DNA of 64,000 bases, from positions 780,276,772 through 780,340,771 of the forward strand of contig NC_053389.1 in assembly GCF_905171765.1 (NCBI RefSeq), read 5' to 3'. This document shows positions 12,001 to 24,000 of the stretch, in pieces. Below the pieces are notes generated by a model. It was not told where the DNA came from, did no database searches, and saw only the letters and a list, made by a program, of their open reading frames with translations. The position numbers were made by a program, and so were the translations under genes. Origin of the DNA: Bufo bufo. Taxonomy: Eukaryota > Chordata > Amphibia > Anura > Bufonidae. Each line of letters starts with the position of its first letter. Position 1 is the first letter of the stretch.

Positions 12001-15000
12001 TTGTACACGGTACTGCAGCTCTGCCACACAGCCTCCAATGGAGCTTAGGTGCAATACCACACACCACTCATGGACAGGGTTGGTGATGTTCATGGAAGAA
12101 AGCAGCCTTGTTTTTATAATCCTAGAAACCTCTTTAAAGGGAATGCCCACTTTTAAACACCATTATTTGGTCCAATATTATGTACTAGTTTATTACAAAA
12201 TACACCTTTAGTGGGGTCAGAGCTCTACTTTTCTTACATCTTCTGCAGAAATAAATGATAAAATTCTAGCCTTCGAACACCACGGGGGGTACAGCTCACC
12301 AAATGTCTGATAGTATTCAGGAAGCTCCTCAGCTCCCTCTAGTGGTAGCTGTAGTCAGACCAAATGTTGTCATTTACCTCTATACAATAGAATTGAGCTT
12401 CCACAACTATAAAGATATTTTGAAATCTGTACAGAATTTTAGGCCCACAATGATGTTCAAGGGTTGAGATACCCACGTTCCACCCCGTACATTCTGCGTG
12501 AACGTATCACTATGGACTACTCAAATCAGCCCTTTGTACACGTTGTTACATGGACCTCCATGATATACAGACCCTATCCAAACAGCCCCAAAGAAAGCTG
12601 GACAGAAGGCATCTTTTCATCAGACCACCGCACATATAACATGCCATTTCCACACTCTTACTTGCACAGAATCTTGTGTCGCTTCTCCTGGGAGAACTTG
12701 TGGAGCTGCAGAGACTCGTGGGTTAACAGCGACACGGCCAAGTGGAAGAAGTTATTCCAGAGCTGAGAGAGAAATAGAAAAGCTATAGACGGAGATCATC
12801 GGGGGGCACCCGAGGTAGTACTACTATCCACAGTCATGGCATTTCCCAGAATTCAACACAAATGATAGAAATCAGGATCTGAATGTGCGTGCTCCTATAC
12901 AGGTACCACTATAGACCGCTACCTGTTATCCTTTATGTGTATGCACCCGGATTTTACATTTCCGGGGACCCAAGAAAATTAGGTCTGAGGGCCCTGTTGC
13001 ACTGCTATGCTCTGCTCCATCAGCCAACTAAACTCCACCTCTATATTAGTAAAGCCCCCAGTGGTAATAACGTCCCTACTGATCCCCCCCCCCCCCCCCG
13101 TATATTAAAGCCACCATAGTGTCCCAGTAGCAGAAAAAAATCATCCCATAGACAGGCCAGTGGTAATAAAGCCCCCATAGTGCCCGCAGTAGTAATAATA
13201 AAGCCCCCATAGTATCCCCAGTAGTAATAATGCATCTCATAGTGCCCCTAGTAGTAATAAAGCATCCCATAGTGTCCCCAGTAGTAATAAAGCATCCCAT
13301 TGTGTCCCCAGTAGTAATAAACCATCCCATAGTGCCCCAGTAGTAATAATGCATCCCATAGTGCCCCAATAGTAATAATGCATTCCATAGTGCCCCCAGT
13401 AGTAATAAAGCATCCCATAGTGTCCCTAGTAGTAATAAAGCATCCCATAGTGTCCCCAGTAGTAATAAAGCCCCCATAGCGCCCCAGTAGTAATAAAGTC
13501 CCTTAGTGGCCCAGTAGTAGTAAAGCATCCCATAGTGTCCCCAGTAGTAATAAAGCATCCCATAGTGTCCCCAGTAGTAATAAAGCATCCCATAGTGCTC
13601 CAGTAGTAATAAAGCCCCTATAGTGCCCCCAGTAGTAATAAAGTCCCCATAGTGCCCCCGTAGTTATAAAGCATCCCATAGTGCCCCCAGGTGTAGTAAA
13701 GCATCCCATAGTGCCCCTGTAGTTATAAAGCATCCCATAGTGCCCCTGTAGTTATAAAGCATCCCATAGTGTCCCCAGAAATAATAAAGCATCCCATAGT
13801 GCACCCAGTAGTAGTAAGGCATCCCATAGTGTCCCTAGTAGTAATAAAGCCCCCATAGCGCCCCAGTAGTAATAAAGCCCCCATAGCGCCCCAGTAGTAA
13901 TAAAGCCCCCATAGTGTCCCAGTAGTATTAAAGCATCCCTTAGTGCCCCAGTAGTAATAAGGCATCCAATAGTGCCCCCAGTAGTAATAAAGTTCCCATA
14001 GTGCCCCCGTAGTTATAAAGCATCCCATAGTGCCCCTAGGTGTAGTAAAGCATCCCATAGTGCCCCTGTAGTTATAAAGCATCTCATAGTGTTCCCAGTA
14101 GTAATAAAGCATCCCATAGTGTCCCCAGTAGTAATAAAGCATCCCATAGTTTCCCCAGTAGTAATAAAGCCCCCATAGTGTCCCAGTAGTTATAAAGCAT
14201 CCCATAGTGTCCCCAGTAGTAATAAAGCATCCCATAGTTCCCCCAGTAGTAATAAAGCCCCCATAGTGTCCCAGTAGTTATAAAGCATCCCATAGTGTCC
14301 CCAGTAGTAATAAAGCATCCCATAGTTCCCCCAGTAGTAATAAAGCATCCCATAGTTCCCCCAGTAGTAATAAAGCATCCCATAGTTCCCCCAGTAGTAA
14401 TAAACCCCCTATAGTGTCCCAGTAGTTATAAAGCATCTCATAGTGTCCCAGTAGTAATAAAGCATCTCATAGTGCTTCCAGTAGTAATAAAGCATCCCAT
14501 AGTTCCCCCAGTAGTAATAAAGCATCCCATAGTGTCCCCAGTAGTAATAAAGCATCCCATAGTTCCCCCAATAGTAATAAAGCATCTTATAGTGCTCCCA
14601 GTAGTAATAAAGCATCTCATAATGTCCCAGTAGTAATAAAGCATCCCATAGTGTCCCCAGTAGTAATAAAGCATCTCATAGTGCTTCCAGTAGTAATAAA
14701 GCATCCCATAGTGCACCCAGTAGTAATAAAGCATCTCATAGTGCACCCAGTAGTAGTAAGGCATCCCATAGTGCCCCCAGTAGTAATAAAGCATCCCATA
14801 GTTCCCCCAGTAATAATAAAGCCCCTATAGTGTCCCCACTAGTTATAAAGCCCCCACAGTTCCCCCAGTAGTAATACGGCCCCCTGCTATAGGATGAACA
14901 CATGAAGTCTCCATAGTATTGTCTGAGTGTGGGTCATACCATTGTCACATACACCACTGCTGGTCAAGAGTGGACGCCCCCCATGCTGCTAACAGAGGCA

Positions 15001-18000
15001 GCACTATCCATCACGTTTGAACTGGTCCACAAAAGGCTGCTGTCTCACCACGTGAGACGACCCTGCGCCCACACGCCTTTTTATCACTTGCCAGGGTCAG
15101 AACCATGTGAACATCGCAGCCGTCACATGCTGGATGTCCGGACGATGTCAGTGTCAGGTCCTGGTGTCAGGCAGTGGGCAGGCAACACTGGGTCTCTGCC
15201 AGCGGGAACCGGAGTGCATTTGGCAATAGGGCAGGCCGGCACCGTCTGCTGTGAAGACACATGGTTTGGCCTGCAGGGGGTACCAGGTTTTGGGTGGCGG
15301 TAAAGACCGCTCCTAGGTGAACAGGGCTGAATCCTTCTTTATGAAACATGTGGCTAAAATACGGTACATCTGGACAGCATTCAAGAGGGAAGGATCGGAT
15401 TGGACAGTTTAATTTCAGCATACCCTCAAAAATGATAAGACGCTGCAGAGGTGCCCGAAAGCACTTAGTCACCTCCCCCTATTGAGAATGCATACCTGTT
15501 CAGCTGAGCACGATGTGTATTTGGGGGGGGGGGGGGGGGGGGGTGTCATGTCTTGATGTTGGATAAAGGCCTGGTAAACTAGACTTATACTGACTGCACT
15601 GTAGTCCGCCATGGCAGTGACTGCGTATCGGCTCATTATTACTTCCCTTAGATGAGAGGTAATATTGATTCTACATGATCAGGCAGCTTTCCTTTATTAC
15701 TGCTGCAAAAGCACCGGCATAAAAAGCACCTATAATTACCCTCCATGACATCTAATATTTATGGAGATCCCACTTTTGTGAAGAAGGCATAAAAACGCTT
15801 TTACTTTAATTGAAAAGAGTCGGTCATTACCATTTCATGGGCAGACAACTCCACAGTCTGACTGCCCTTACCGTAAAGAACAACTTTTTTTATTCAGATT
15901 CCCGTCACCTAGTCTCTTGAGACATTATCCAAGCTCAGAACTTGCACAGGAGATATTCTCACCTGCAGTTCGAAGTTGGTCTGATCCAGGAAGAACTTGT
16001 TTAGAACGACAGAAAACCTGTTCATGGCCCGAAGGAACACCCTGTAAGTGAGACGCCTGGAAATTAGTCAACGAGGACATGGAGCACGTTACAGCTCAAA
16101 AGTTCTTACAGTAAAATTCCATGAATCGGGCCTCTGATAAACAGGATCTTACTTCCAGCTGGCGTTTATTTTTCATGGTTCCTCAACCTTGCAAGAGAGT
16201 TTTATATAATTTTCTATGACCATTCATTAATCTGTAATATCTGTCAATCTGCCACCTACGAGTTACTGTTGATGCTGGATTAAAGGGTCCTCACGTGTAG
16301 CAGCTCTGTGAAGTCTTCTATTTTCTGTTAAACTGCTTTCAGTCAGACCTCTCTATCCTAATTCCCTAACATCAAGTGGTTGTCATTGTTTGCCATGTTA
16401 CAGATACTGTGGGGCTAAAGCCCGGTCATGGTCACTTTTTCTAGAAGCCTGCCAGCTTACATTACATTTTCCACAACCCCCACCTTTTTTTTTGCCTTTT
16501 TGTATACTCTTTTTCACTTCTTTAATCAGTGCCAATGCTGCTGTAATCACAGGACTTTATCAGCTAGCAAGTTCCCTTGAAAAACACAAAGGTAACTTGT
16601 AATTTTCTTATTGGGAATTTTTTTTGTGTCATGGTATATATTTATCGCCATATATCTGTTACAGTTGATTTCTGCAGGGAGAAAGTAAAGGTCTTCAGTA
16701 GTTCAAGTCTCCCATTACTCTAGCCTATACTAAAATGAATTGTGTGGCGTACGTGTGAATAAAGCTAATAACTGGCATACAGTATTGTTAAATTCTAGAT
16801 TAGAAACTTGGATTTACTCAAAGAGGTGCACATTCTAAAAGATTGTGGATTACTAACAGTATGTAATAAGGAGGAGTAATGAGTAAAGACGTAGGAAGAA
16901 GACTCCTACTTGTACTGTATCATGGTCATCAGCATACAATACCTTGGGAAATATTTTTAAATTATGGTATATATTTATAGGGATATATCAGTTCCTACAG
17001 TTCATGTCTGCAGGGAGAAAGTAAAGGGCTTCAGTAATTCAAGTCACCTGTTACTCTGCCCCATACTGAAATAGATTATGTAGCGTACACGTGAATAAAG
17101 CTAATAATTAGCATACAGTATGTTAAATTGTAGATTAGAAACTTGGATTTAGAGGTGCACATCTTAAAAGATTGTGGATCCCTAGCGGGAAGAAATAGAG
17201 AATAAAGGCGTAGGAAGAAGATGCCTACTTGTTCTGTGTCATGGTCATCAGCATCCAATCCCTTGGGAACACTCGTTTTCCAATTAGGTCTTTGAACATA
17301 ATAAATGTTTCCATCAGGAAATCCTACACAAGGCGGAGAGAAAGGTGGAAAGCTGTTATGAAGGAATGAGAAGATGAGAAATGGACAACTCACAGTAGCA
17401 ACTCCAGTGGAGGACTTACAATGATGTCTTGACGAGTCTTGAAAGTGCCCACATAGTGATCATAGTGATAATCCTCCATCTGTCTGAGAACGGCGGTCAT
17501 ACAAGCCACAAAACGACCCTAAAGCAGGAAACAATCAGAAATATTTTCATGAAAACTCATCATGTCATGACGTCTCCTCTACAGCTCAGCGCTATTATAT
17601 CAACATTCAAGAGGCAAGGTGGATTCTCCCACCTCGGAGACTCACTATATGTTGTGACTGCCGACTCATCCCAATAACTGTCCGATTTATTCTCCGTAGC
17701 AGACGCTCCATGATGAGCTGGATATGCTGAGTAGAGTCACACTGTAAAACGTGAGATAACATTTATTATCTACAGTTATTATTTTTATTCACTCTGGGAA
17801 GAAGGTATGCAAATGAGCTTTTAGCAAGCTCTGCCTCTGATGCCACCAGATGTAAGGCAGCTATCCTATAAGTCAATGTTTGACCCTTTAAATAGGCCTT
17901 GAGACACGACTTGTATATTAAATAAGCCAGACCGCTGTTTCGGGGTGATTGCCCCTCATCAGTGCAGAGCAGAGAGTACTGGCTTATCTGGGTGAGAGGC

Positions 18001-21000
18001 CTAAAAAAAATGGGCCAGAACATGTTGAAAATAAGAAAGAATCTTTACTCACCTCCACAGATCCCCGAGGCTCTGCACTTCCTGATCCAGCTCGTCTTGC
18101 CTCACAGCAGATGTGGGAGAGTGGTGGAGGTGAGTAAAGCTTCTTTCTTATTTATGACTGACGCTGAGCCACCCCTTAATGACCAGTGATTTTTGGTCCT
18201 AAATATCCACTTTTCAGTGCATGTGCTGGTTTAATGGTCTGAATTTTTATTTCTTGAGCTGCCAAAATAAGTTAAGTATGTTTTTACCGTGACACGTTTT
18301 TAGTTTTATTAGGGGTAAAATGTGTTTTTTCCCTATTAATAGTTTTGTTGTTTTTTAATAAGCAAACTGACACTTTAAGAATGGCCTCCCTATTTTGTAT
18401 CGGTCATTTTGATACATTATATGTGTAGCCTTGGGTTATATGACAGCTATAGAGACAGTTTATATTGATGTAGCCAGGGTGTTTTTTACTTTCTTTATAT
18501 TTTAAACTTTTTTAAATTTTATTTTGAATGATATGTTTTGTAACATATGCATTCTTCCAGCGCCACACCAGTCCGCGGGTAGTGTGTGGTATTGCACATT
18601 AACGTCAATGGGGCTGATCTGCAGTACCAGACATGGACAGGAATGGCACTGCTTTTTGAGGAAATCAGCCATGTTTTTTTTATCCTGGACCACCCTGCTA
18701 TCTACTGACCCCTTTACTTATCGTATGACTATTGATGCTTTTATTAGTACCATATTACTATCTCACTCACTGCTTCTTTGTTCTGGAGAACCTCCAAAAT
18801 ATTACTGAGGAGCTGTCCGCTGGCTTCATAATCTGGTTTATTACAATTGTCGTCCAACTGTCCACTCAGCTGGTCAATAAAATGAGGTAGAAGGGCATCT
18901 CTGCATTCTGCAAAAAATAAGTTCTAACATTAAATTATGAAATGTACTGTATTAGAGGTCAAGATTTTTACCACAAGGTACTCACCTGGTTGCAGAAAGA
19001 GGTCACTCTCCACCACTTTGCACATACAGGTCAGGGTCTGATGGACAAGCTGGTCTGGAGGAACACTCTGCATGAACTTGGCAAAGAGGTCACTGTAAAA
19101 TAATAAGAAGGTCAAGAGGCTTGTCTAAAGGTGAATTCACCACTGCAAAATTGTTTTGATTTGAAGCATATAACTCTTGTCAAGTACTTTTGCGTGGCAA
19201 AAATATTTTCTATCACCTTGTATGGTGATACAGCCGTGGCAATTGGTTGATTGTCGGAGGTCAAGCTCCCGACATACAGTTAATTTCCCTTGTAGTGGCT
19301 GCCATTTAGATGAATGGCTGTCCATGTACAGTAATACAAGGAGAACTCGAGTCTACAGTCTATCAGAGGTTGGAGTGAACCCATATGGACAAGGGTTAAC
19401 TTGTGCCCTTCATCCTAAGGATCAGCCTAGGCATAGGTACCCAGCCCAAAACTTGTAAGTATACGTCATGCCATTCAGATCTTGGGTAGGAAATTCAAAA
19501 TTACACACTACATGGAAAATTTATGGAAATGGAGAACCAATTCAACCCTTTTCCTCCCGAGGATTTTATTCATATTGGAAGAGAAGAACTTCAGTAACTG
19601 AGGAAGTATCTGTTACAGTCTTTTTACTAAAGTCTCTGAGGCTAGCCTCTTGGCTTTAAAACAAGACTGAAATCATGGCTGTAGCCACAATCTAGCTGGA
19701 GCTAGTGCAAGTTAAAGATGGTACACTTTTAGCCCCAAATACTCTGAGGCAATTTTGCACAAAAACTTACAATTTAAGGGAAATTGCATGAAGGTGCCTA
19801 TGTGCATAAAGTGCATTTCAGGAGCGGCAGAAGGTTTAAATTAGGTATACGATGGATATGGCTCTGGTGAATTAAACTACATGGAACTCAAAGGTGTTTT
19901 TAAGATAAAACCGGTATTAAGAAGATCACGACTTCTGGCCAACATGACTGTGGCAGAATATTCTACTCACTTTTCCGTCAGTTCATTTACCTCAGCTCTA
20001 CTGGATTAAAGACATTTTTTAAATGATTTATAATTCCTGGAAGATACTTCAATGCGGCCGCCTGCAACACAAACACATCAATTGCTTTATATATGGGAAA
20101 CATTCTTCATCCAGAACTTCTGAAGAACACAAGGTGTTGTGCAGCTGTATCCAGAATCAATGGCCTACCTAGGCCCATCACGCACCTTAATCTTCACGGC
20201 TTCCTGCAATGGCCGGTCCATCAGTTCATTAAAGGCCAGGAACAGCTGTCGTATGGAGTCACTGAACTGGTCTCTTCCTTCTTCCTGACCGTAAAACCTG
20301 ACAGGTCAGCAAATCAAGAGATAGAGTCATGTACAGTATTCATTTTCTTATGGAGATCCACATTTACTTCTCACCTGAAAGTAGTGACCTTATACCGAGT
20401 GGATCTTAGTGTTGTTTCTACTGAATTAAACTTATCAGTTACTACACAAAAATAAGACCAACTAGTGGGGACCATGGACATGATTAGGAGTACTCAACCT
20501 ATGTGGAGGAAGCGTTACAGATGACCTGGCCTGTAATCACCTCTAATCCCAACTGTATAGTGCTTTTATTAGATTACTCTGTATGGAGCTGTTATTTGAG
20601 CGCTGTATGGTATTATTATCTGAGCACTGTAAGGTGGTATTGTTTGAGCACTGTTTAGTGTTTCATTGACAAAAAACTAAAAACAAAACCCCAGATAGAA
20701 ATGTCAGATTTCTGCAAAACTTGGCATGCAGTTATGTCTCAGGCAGATATGTAAATGATTACAGGTGTGGTCTGGTTAGATGCTGCTTCTGGCCACAAGA
20801 GGGTGTGTACGTGTTTCCCCTGCTGCTTTATAAAAAGGCTCTCAGAAGCTACTTTTGGGTAGTGTACCTCTTGGTTAGAGATCATTGACTGCTAGACATG
20901 CCTCGAAGACATTTTACTAAGTTGACAGACATTGAGGGGGTGCCTCATTGAGAAAAGCAGGAAAGCAGTTTCAAAAAGCTACCCGTCATCTAGTCCGTTC

Positions 21001-24000
21001 TGATCTAGCTGTTAGGAGGTGTTGGGTGCAGTGGTTACGTGAGGGCACGTACACATGGTGAACAGGCCTCAGACAGCCCAGAGAGAGCACTAGTAGAGAG
21101 GATCGTTTGATCTTCACGAACAGTCCCTATTAGTGATACAAGGGACACTAACAGGTCAATGATATGTGCAGGACATCCCGTGGCCACATGTGTTCCTCTC
21201 ATGACAGGACTTCCAGCTGGCATTTTTCAGCAGGGTAATGCTCGCCCAAACACAGCAAGGGCTTCCCAGGAAAGTCTTCTCCAGATTACAACACTTCCTT
21301 GGCTGCCCGGTCACCAGATTTATCCCTAATCCAGCATTTATGGGACCAGCTGAGACACAAGCTTCATAAATCTACCAGTGTGCAGGATCTACAGGCCCAG
21401 CTGTAACATCTGTGGGCAAATGTGCCGCAGAATACCCTACAGAACCTGTATGCCTCCATGCCCAACCATATCTCATCTTGTATCCAGGCTGGAGGCTGTA
21501 TCTCAACTTGAATCCAGGCTAGAGGCCGTATCTCAACTTCAATAAAGGCTAGAGGCCATATCTCATCTTGTATCCAGGCTAGAGGCCATATCTCATCTTG
21601 TATCCAGGCTAGAGGCCATATCTCACCTTGTATCCAGGCTAGAGGCCATATCTCACCTTGTATCCAGGCTAGAGGCCATATCTCATCTTGTATCCAGGCT
21701 AGAGGCCATATCTCATCTTGTGTCCAGGCTAGAGGCCATATCTCATCTTGTGTCCAGGATAGAGGCCGTATCTCACCTTGTATCCAGGCTAGAGGCCGTA
21801 TCTCATCTTGTATCCAGGCTGGTGGCTGTATCTCAACTTGAATCCAGGCTAGAGGCCGTATCTCATCTTGTCTCAAGGCTAGAGGCCATATCTCATCTTG
21901 TATCCAGACTAGAGGCCATATCTCATCTTGTATCCAGGCTAGAGGCCATATGTCATCTTGTATCCAGGCTAGAGGCCATATCTCATCTTGTCTCCAGGCT
22001 AGAGGCCATATGTCATCTTGTCTCCAGGCTAGAGGCCATATGTCATCTTGTCTCCAGGCTAGAGGCCATATGTCATCTTGTCTCCAGGCTAGAGGCCATA
22101 TGTCATCTTGTCTCCAGGCTAGAGGCCATATGTCATCTTGTCTCCAGGCTAGAGGCCATATCTCATCTTGTCTCCAGGCTAGAGGCCATATGTCATCTTG
22201 TCTCCAGGCTAGAGGCCATATGTCATCTTGTCTCCAGGCTAGAGGCCATATGTCATCTTGTCTCCAGGCTAGAGGCCATATGTCATCTTGTCTCCAGGCT
22301 AGAGGCCATATGTCATCTTGTATCCAGGTTAGAGGCCGTATCTCATCTTGTATCCAGGCTAGAGACCGTATCTCATCTTGTATCCAGGCTAGAGGCTGTA
22401 TTTCATCTGGTATCCAGCCTATAGGTGGCCCAACAGGGTACTAAAGCCTCCTTTCAATTGTACAGCTTTCCCCAATAAACCTATCCCTTCATTCTAACAC
22501 TAGAGAAAATACTCCAGCAATGTAGTTTCAAGACTGTTAGTATTTATATCATGTGACGTTTCGGCCTAATTTGGCCTTCATCAAACTGGTGCCGCTAAGA
22601 GTAAAGGGTTAGGGAAGCGTGCGCTCTCTGGATCTATGCCTCAGCACTTTAGGAAATGCGCATTTCCTACAGTGCTGAGGCACAGATCCAGAGAGCGCAC
22701 GCTTCCCTGACCCTTTACTTTTTAGCGGCACCAGTTTGATGAAGGCCAAATTAGGCCGAAACGTCACATGATTAGTACAGCCGCAACTCCAATAAATACT
22801 AACAGTCTTTAAACTACATTGCTGGAGTATTTTCTCTATTGTGAATGGGGTTGGAACCCGACTCCTAGCACTAGAAAGCGGAGTGCCACAAAGTATTTTT
22901 GAACTTCATTCTAACACTGTAATCACTTACACATATCATCGTTACATTCACACATAGAAAGTTTCATTTGATTCCAAGAATAAAAATATCGAATTTATCT
23001 CTAAATGGTGGTAATGAAAATGTCGACTCATCCCACAAAAATCATGTCCTCCCACAGCTGCTTATATTGTGCAAAAGTAGTAGAACATAAAATCTTGTGC
23101 GTCCTATAGTGTGAAAAATATTTTATTTTAATACACAGATGGCCGATGGTCATGAAAAACTGTACTCTCTTCAATACACAGGATCGCAATACAGGAAACC
23201 TCCCATTATTTTTGGGCATTTATTGCATATATGCAATGAGTGTAAATATTTTGTCCAACTGAACACCCCCTTTTGTATAACAAGCTGCCCCTCCAATCAG
23301 CTGATCACCAGGAGCCCACCCCCAGTGCTTGAAATGACAGGGGGGAAAGTTGCAGGCAGCCACACGTTACCCAATGGGCGAGATTAATCACTGGGGAGGG
23401 ATTTCTAAAGTCAGTTCTGCAGGAGTCTGCCTTTCCATAATTCATGTCAAATATATAAAAAGTTGCACAATGTTTCATAAATCTGCTGCTTAATTGTGTG
23501 TCCTGAGATGCTGATCCACTTTCTACGTCACCCATTAGTTTAGATGGCAACAATTTTTGGGATTTTTTAAAAAGTTGCAGCTGTAAAACTGCCTTAAATC
23601 CGCTCGACAAGTTAACCGCCTTCACTTCCCCATTCATTTTTGAAAACTGAAGTGAGTGGAGTAAAAATGCAAAATGTTGCAAATGCGCAAATAAGACAAA
23701 AGAAAAAAATGCAAATCTCTATTTTGTGATATTTTTGAAGTAAGAATTCAGGAGTGCAGGGCGGGATAAATTCCCCCCAATGTTGTAAAGTAATGACGAC
23801 ACCCACCTTAGGTACAGGTCTCTGGACTGGACAATAAACCAAAACAAGTACTTGATGGCTTTTAGGGATGAGAAGAGCATCTCCCTGCAACTTGGGTCGT
23901 CAGCGCTCCTCACGTACCAGGTCAGCACCTTGATCAGCTTCCTACAGACATGTTAAAAAAATACCCAAATGAATGACTGAACAGAAGCATGACATAATGG

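Larger units (their letters stand above)
22501..22903. mobile_element. mirror-image (foldback) retroelement-like insertion
   Basis: Flanked by a perfect 14-bp direct repeat CTTCATTCTAACAC (22,487-22,500 and 22,904-22,917). Two arms of about 160 bp are near-perfect reverse complements (GAGAAAATACTCCAGCAATG ... at 22,503 against its complement ending about 22,840), the right arm having about 24 extra bases. A 60-bp unique tail follows on the right. Each arm carries a hammerhead-like core. The long target duplication argues for retrotransposition rather than a cut-and-paste element. Confidence 0.7.
20640..22985 (+). mobile_element. Tc1/mariner-like element relic
   Basis: A decayed transposase reads left to right: [13 protein letters not shown] near 20,899, a helix-turn-helix region full of frame breaks, [14 protein letters not shown] near 21,227-21,270 (DDE second Asp changed to Gly), [18 protein letters not shown] near 21,305-21,357 and YASMPN near 21,450. 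The C-terminus then dissolves into the 30-bp array and ends in IGGPTGY before a stop at 22,441. The 3' flank is split by the insertion at 22,501-22,903. Exact ends are uncertain. Confidence 0.75.

Noticed and set aside
13076..14799. Minus-strand frames rich in YYYWGHYG
   Set aside because: They are translations of the 30-bp array. The in-frame period gives an artificial low-complexity protein.
13040..14880. CRISPR-like regular repeats
   Set aside because: There are no unique spacers, the units are contiguous, and the host DNA is vertebrate.
21364..21876. Minus-strand frame with repeated [10 protein letters not shown]
   Set aside because: Antisense of the transposase-derived minisatellite; no start context or homology of its own.
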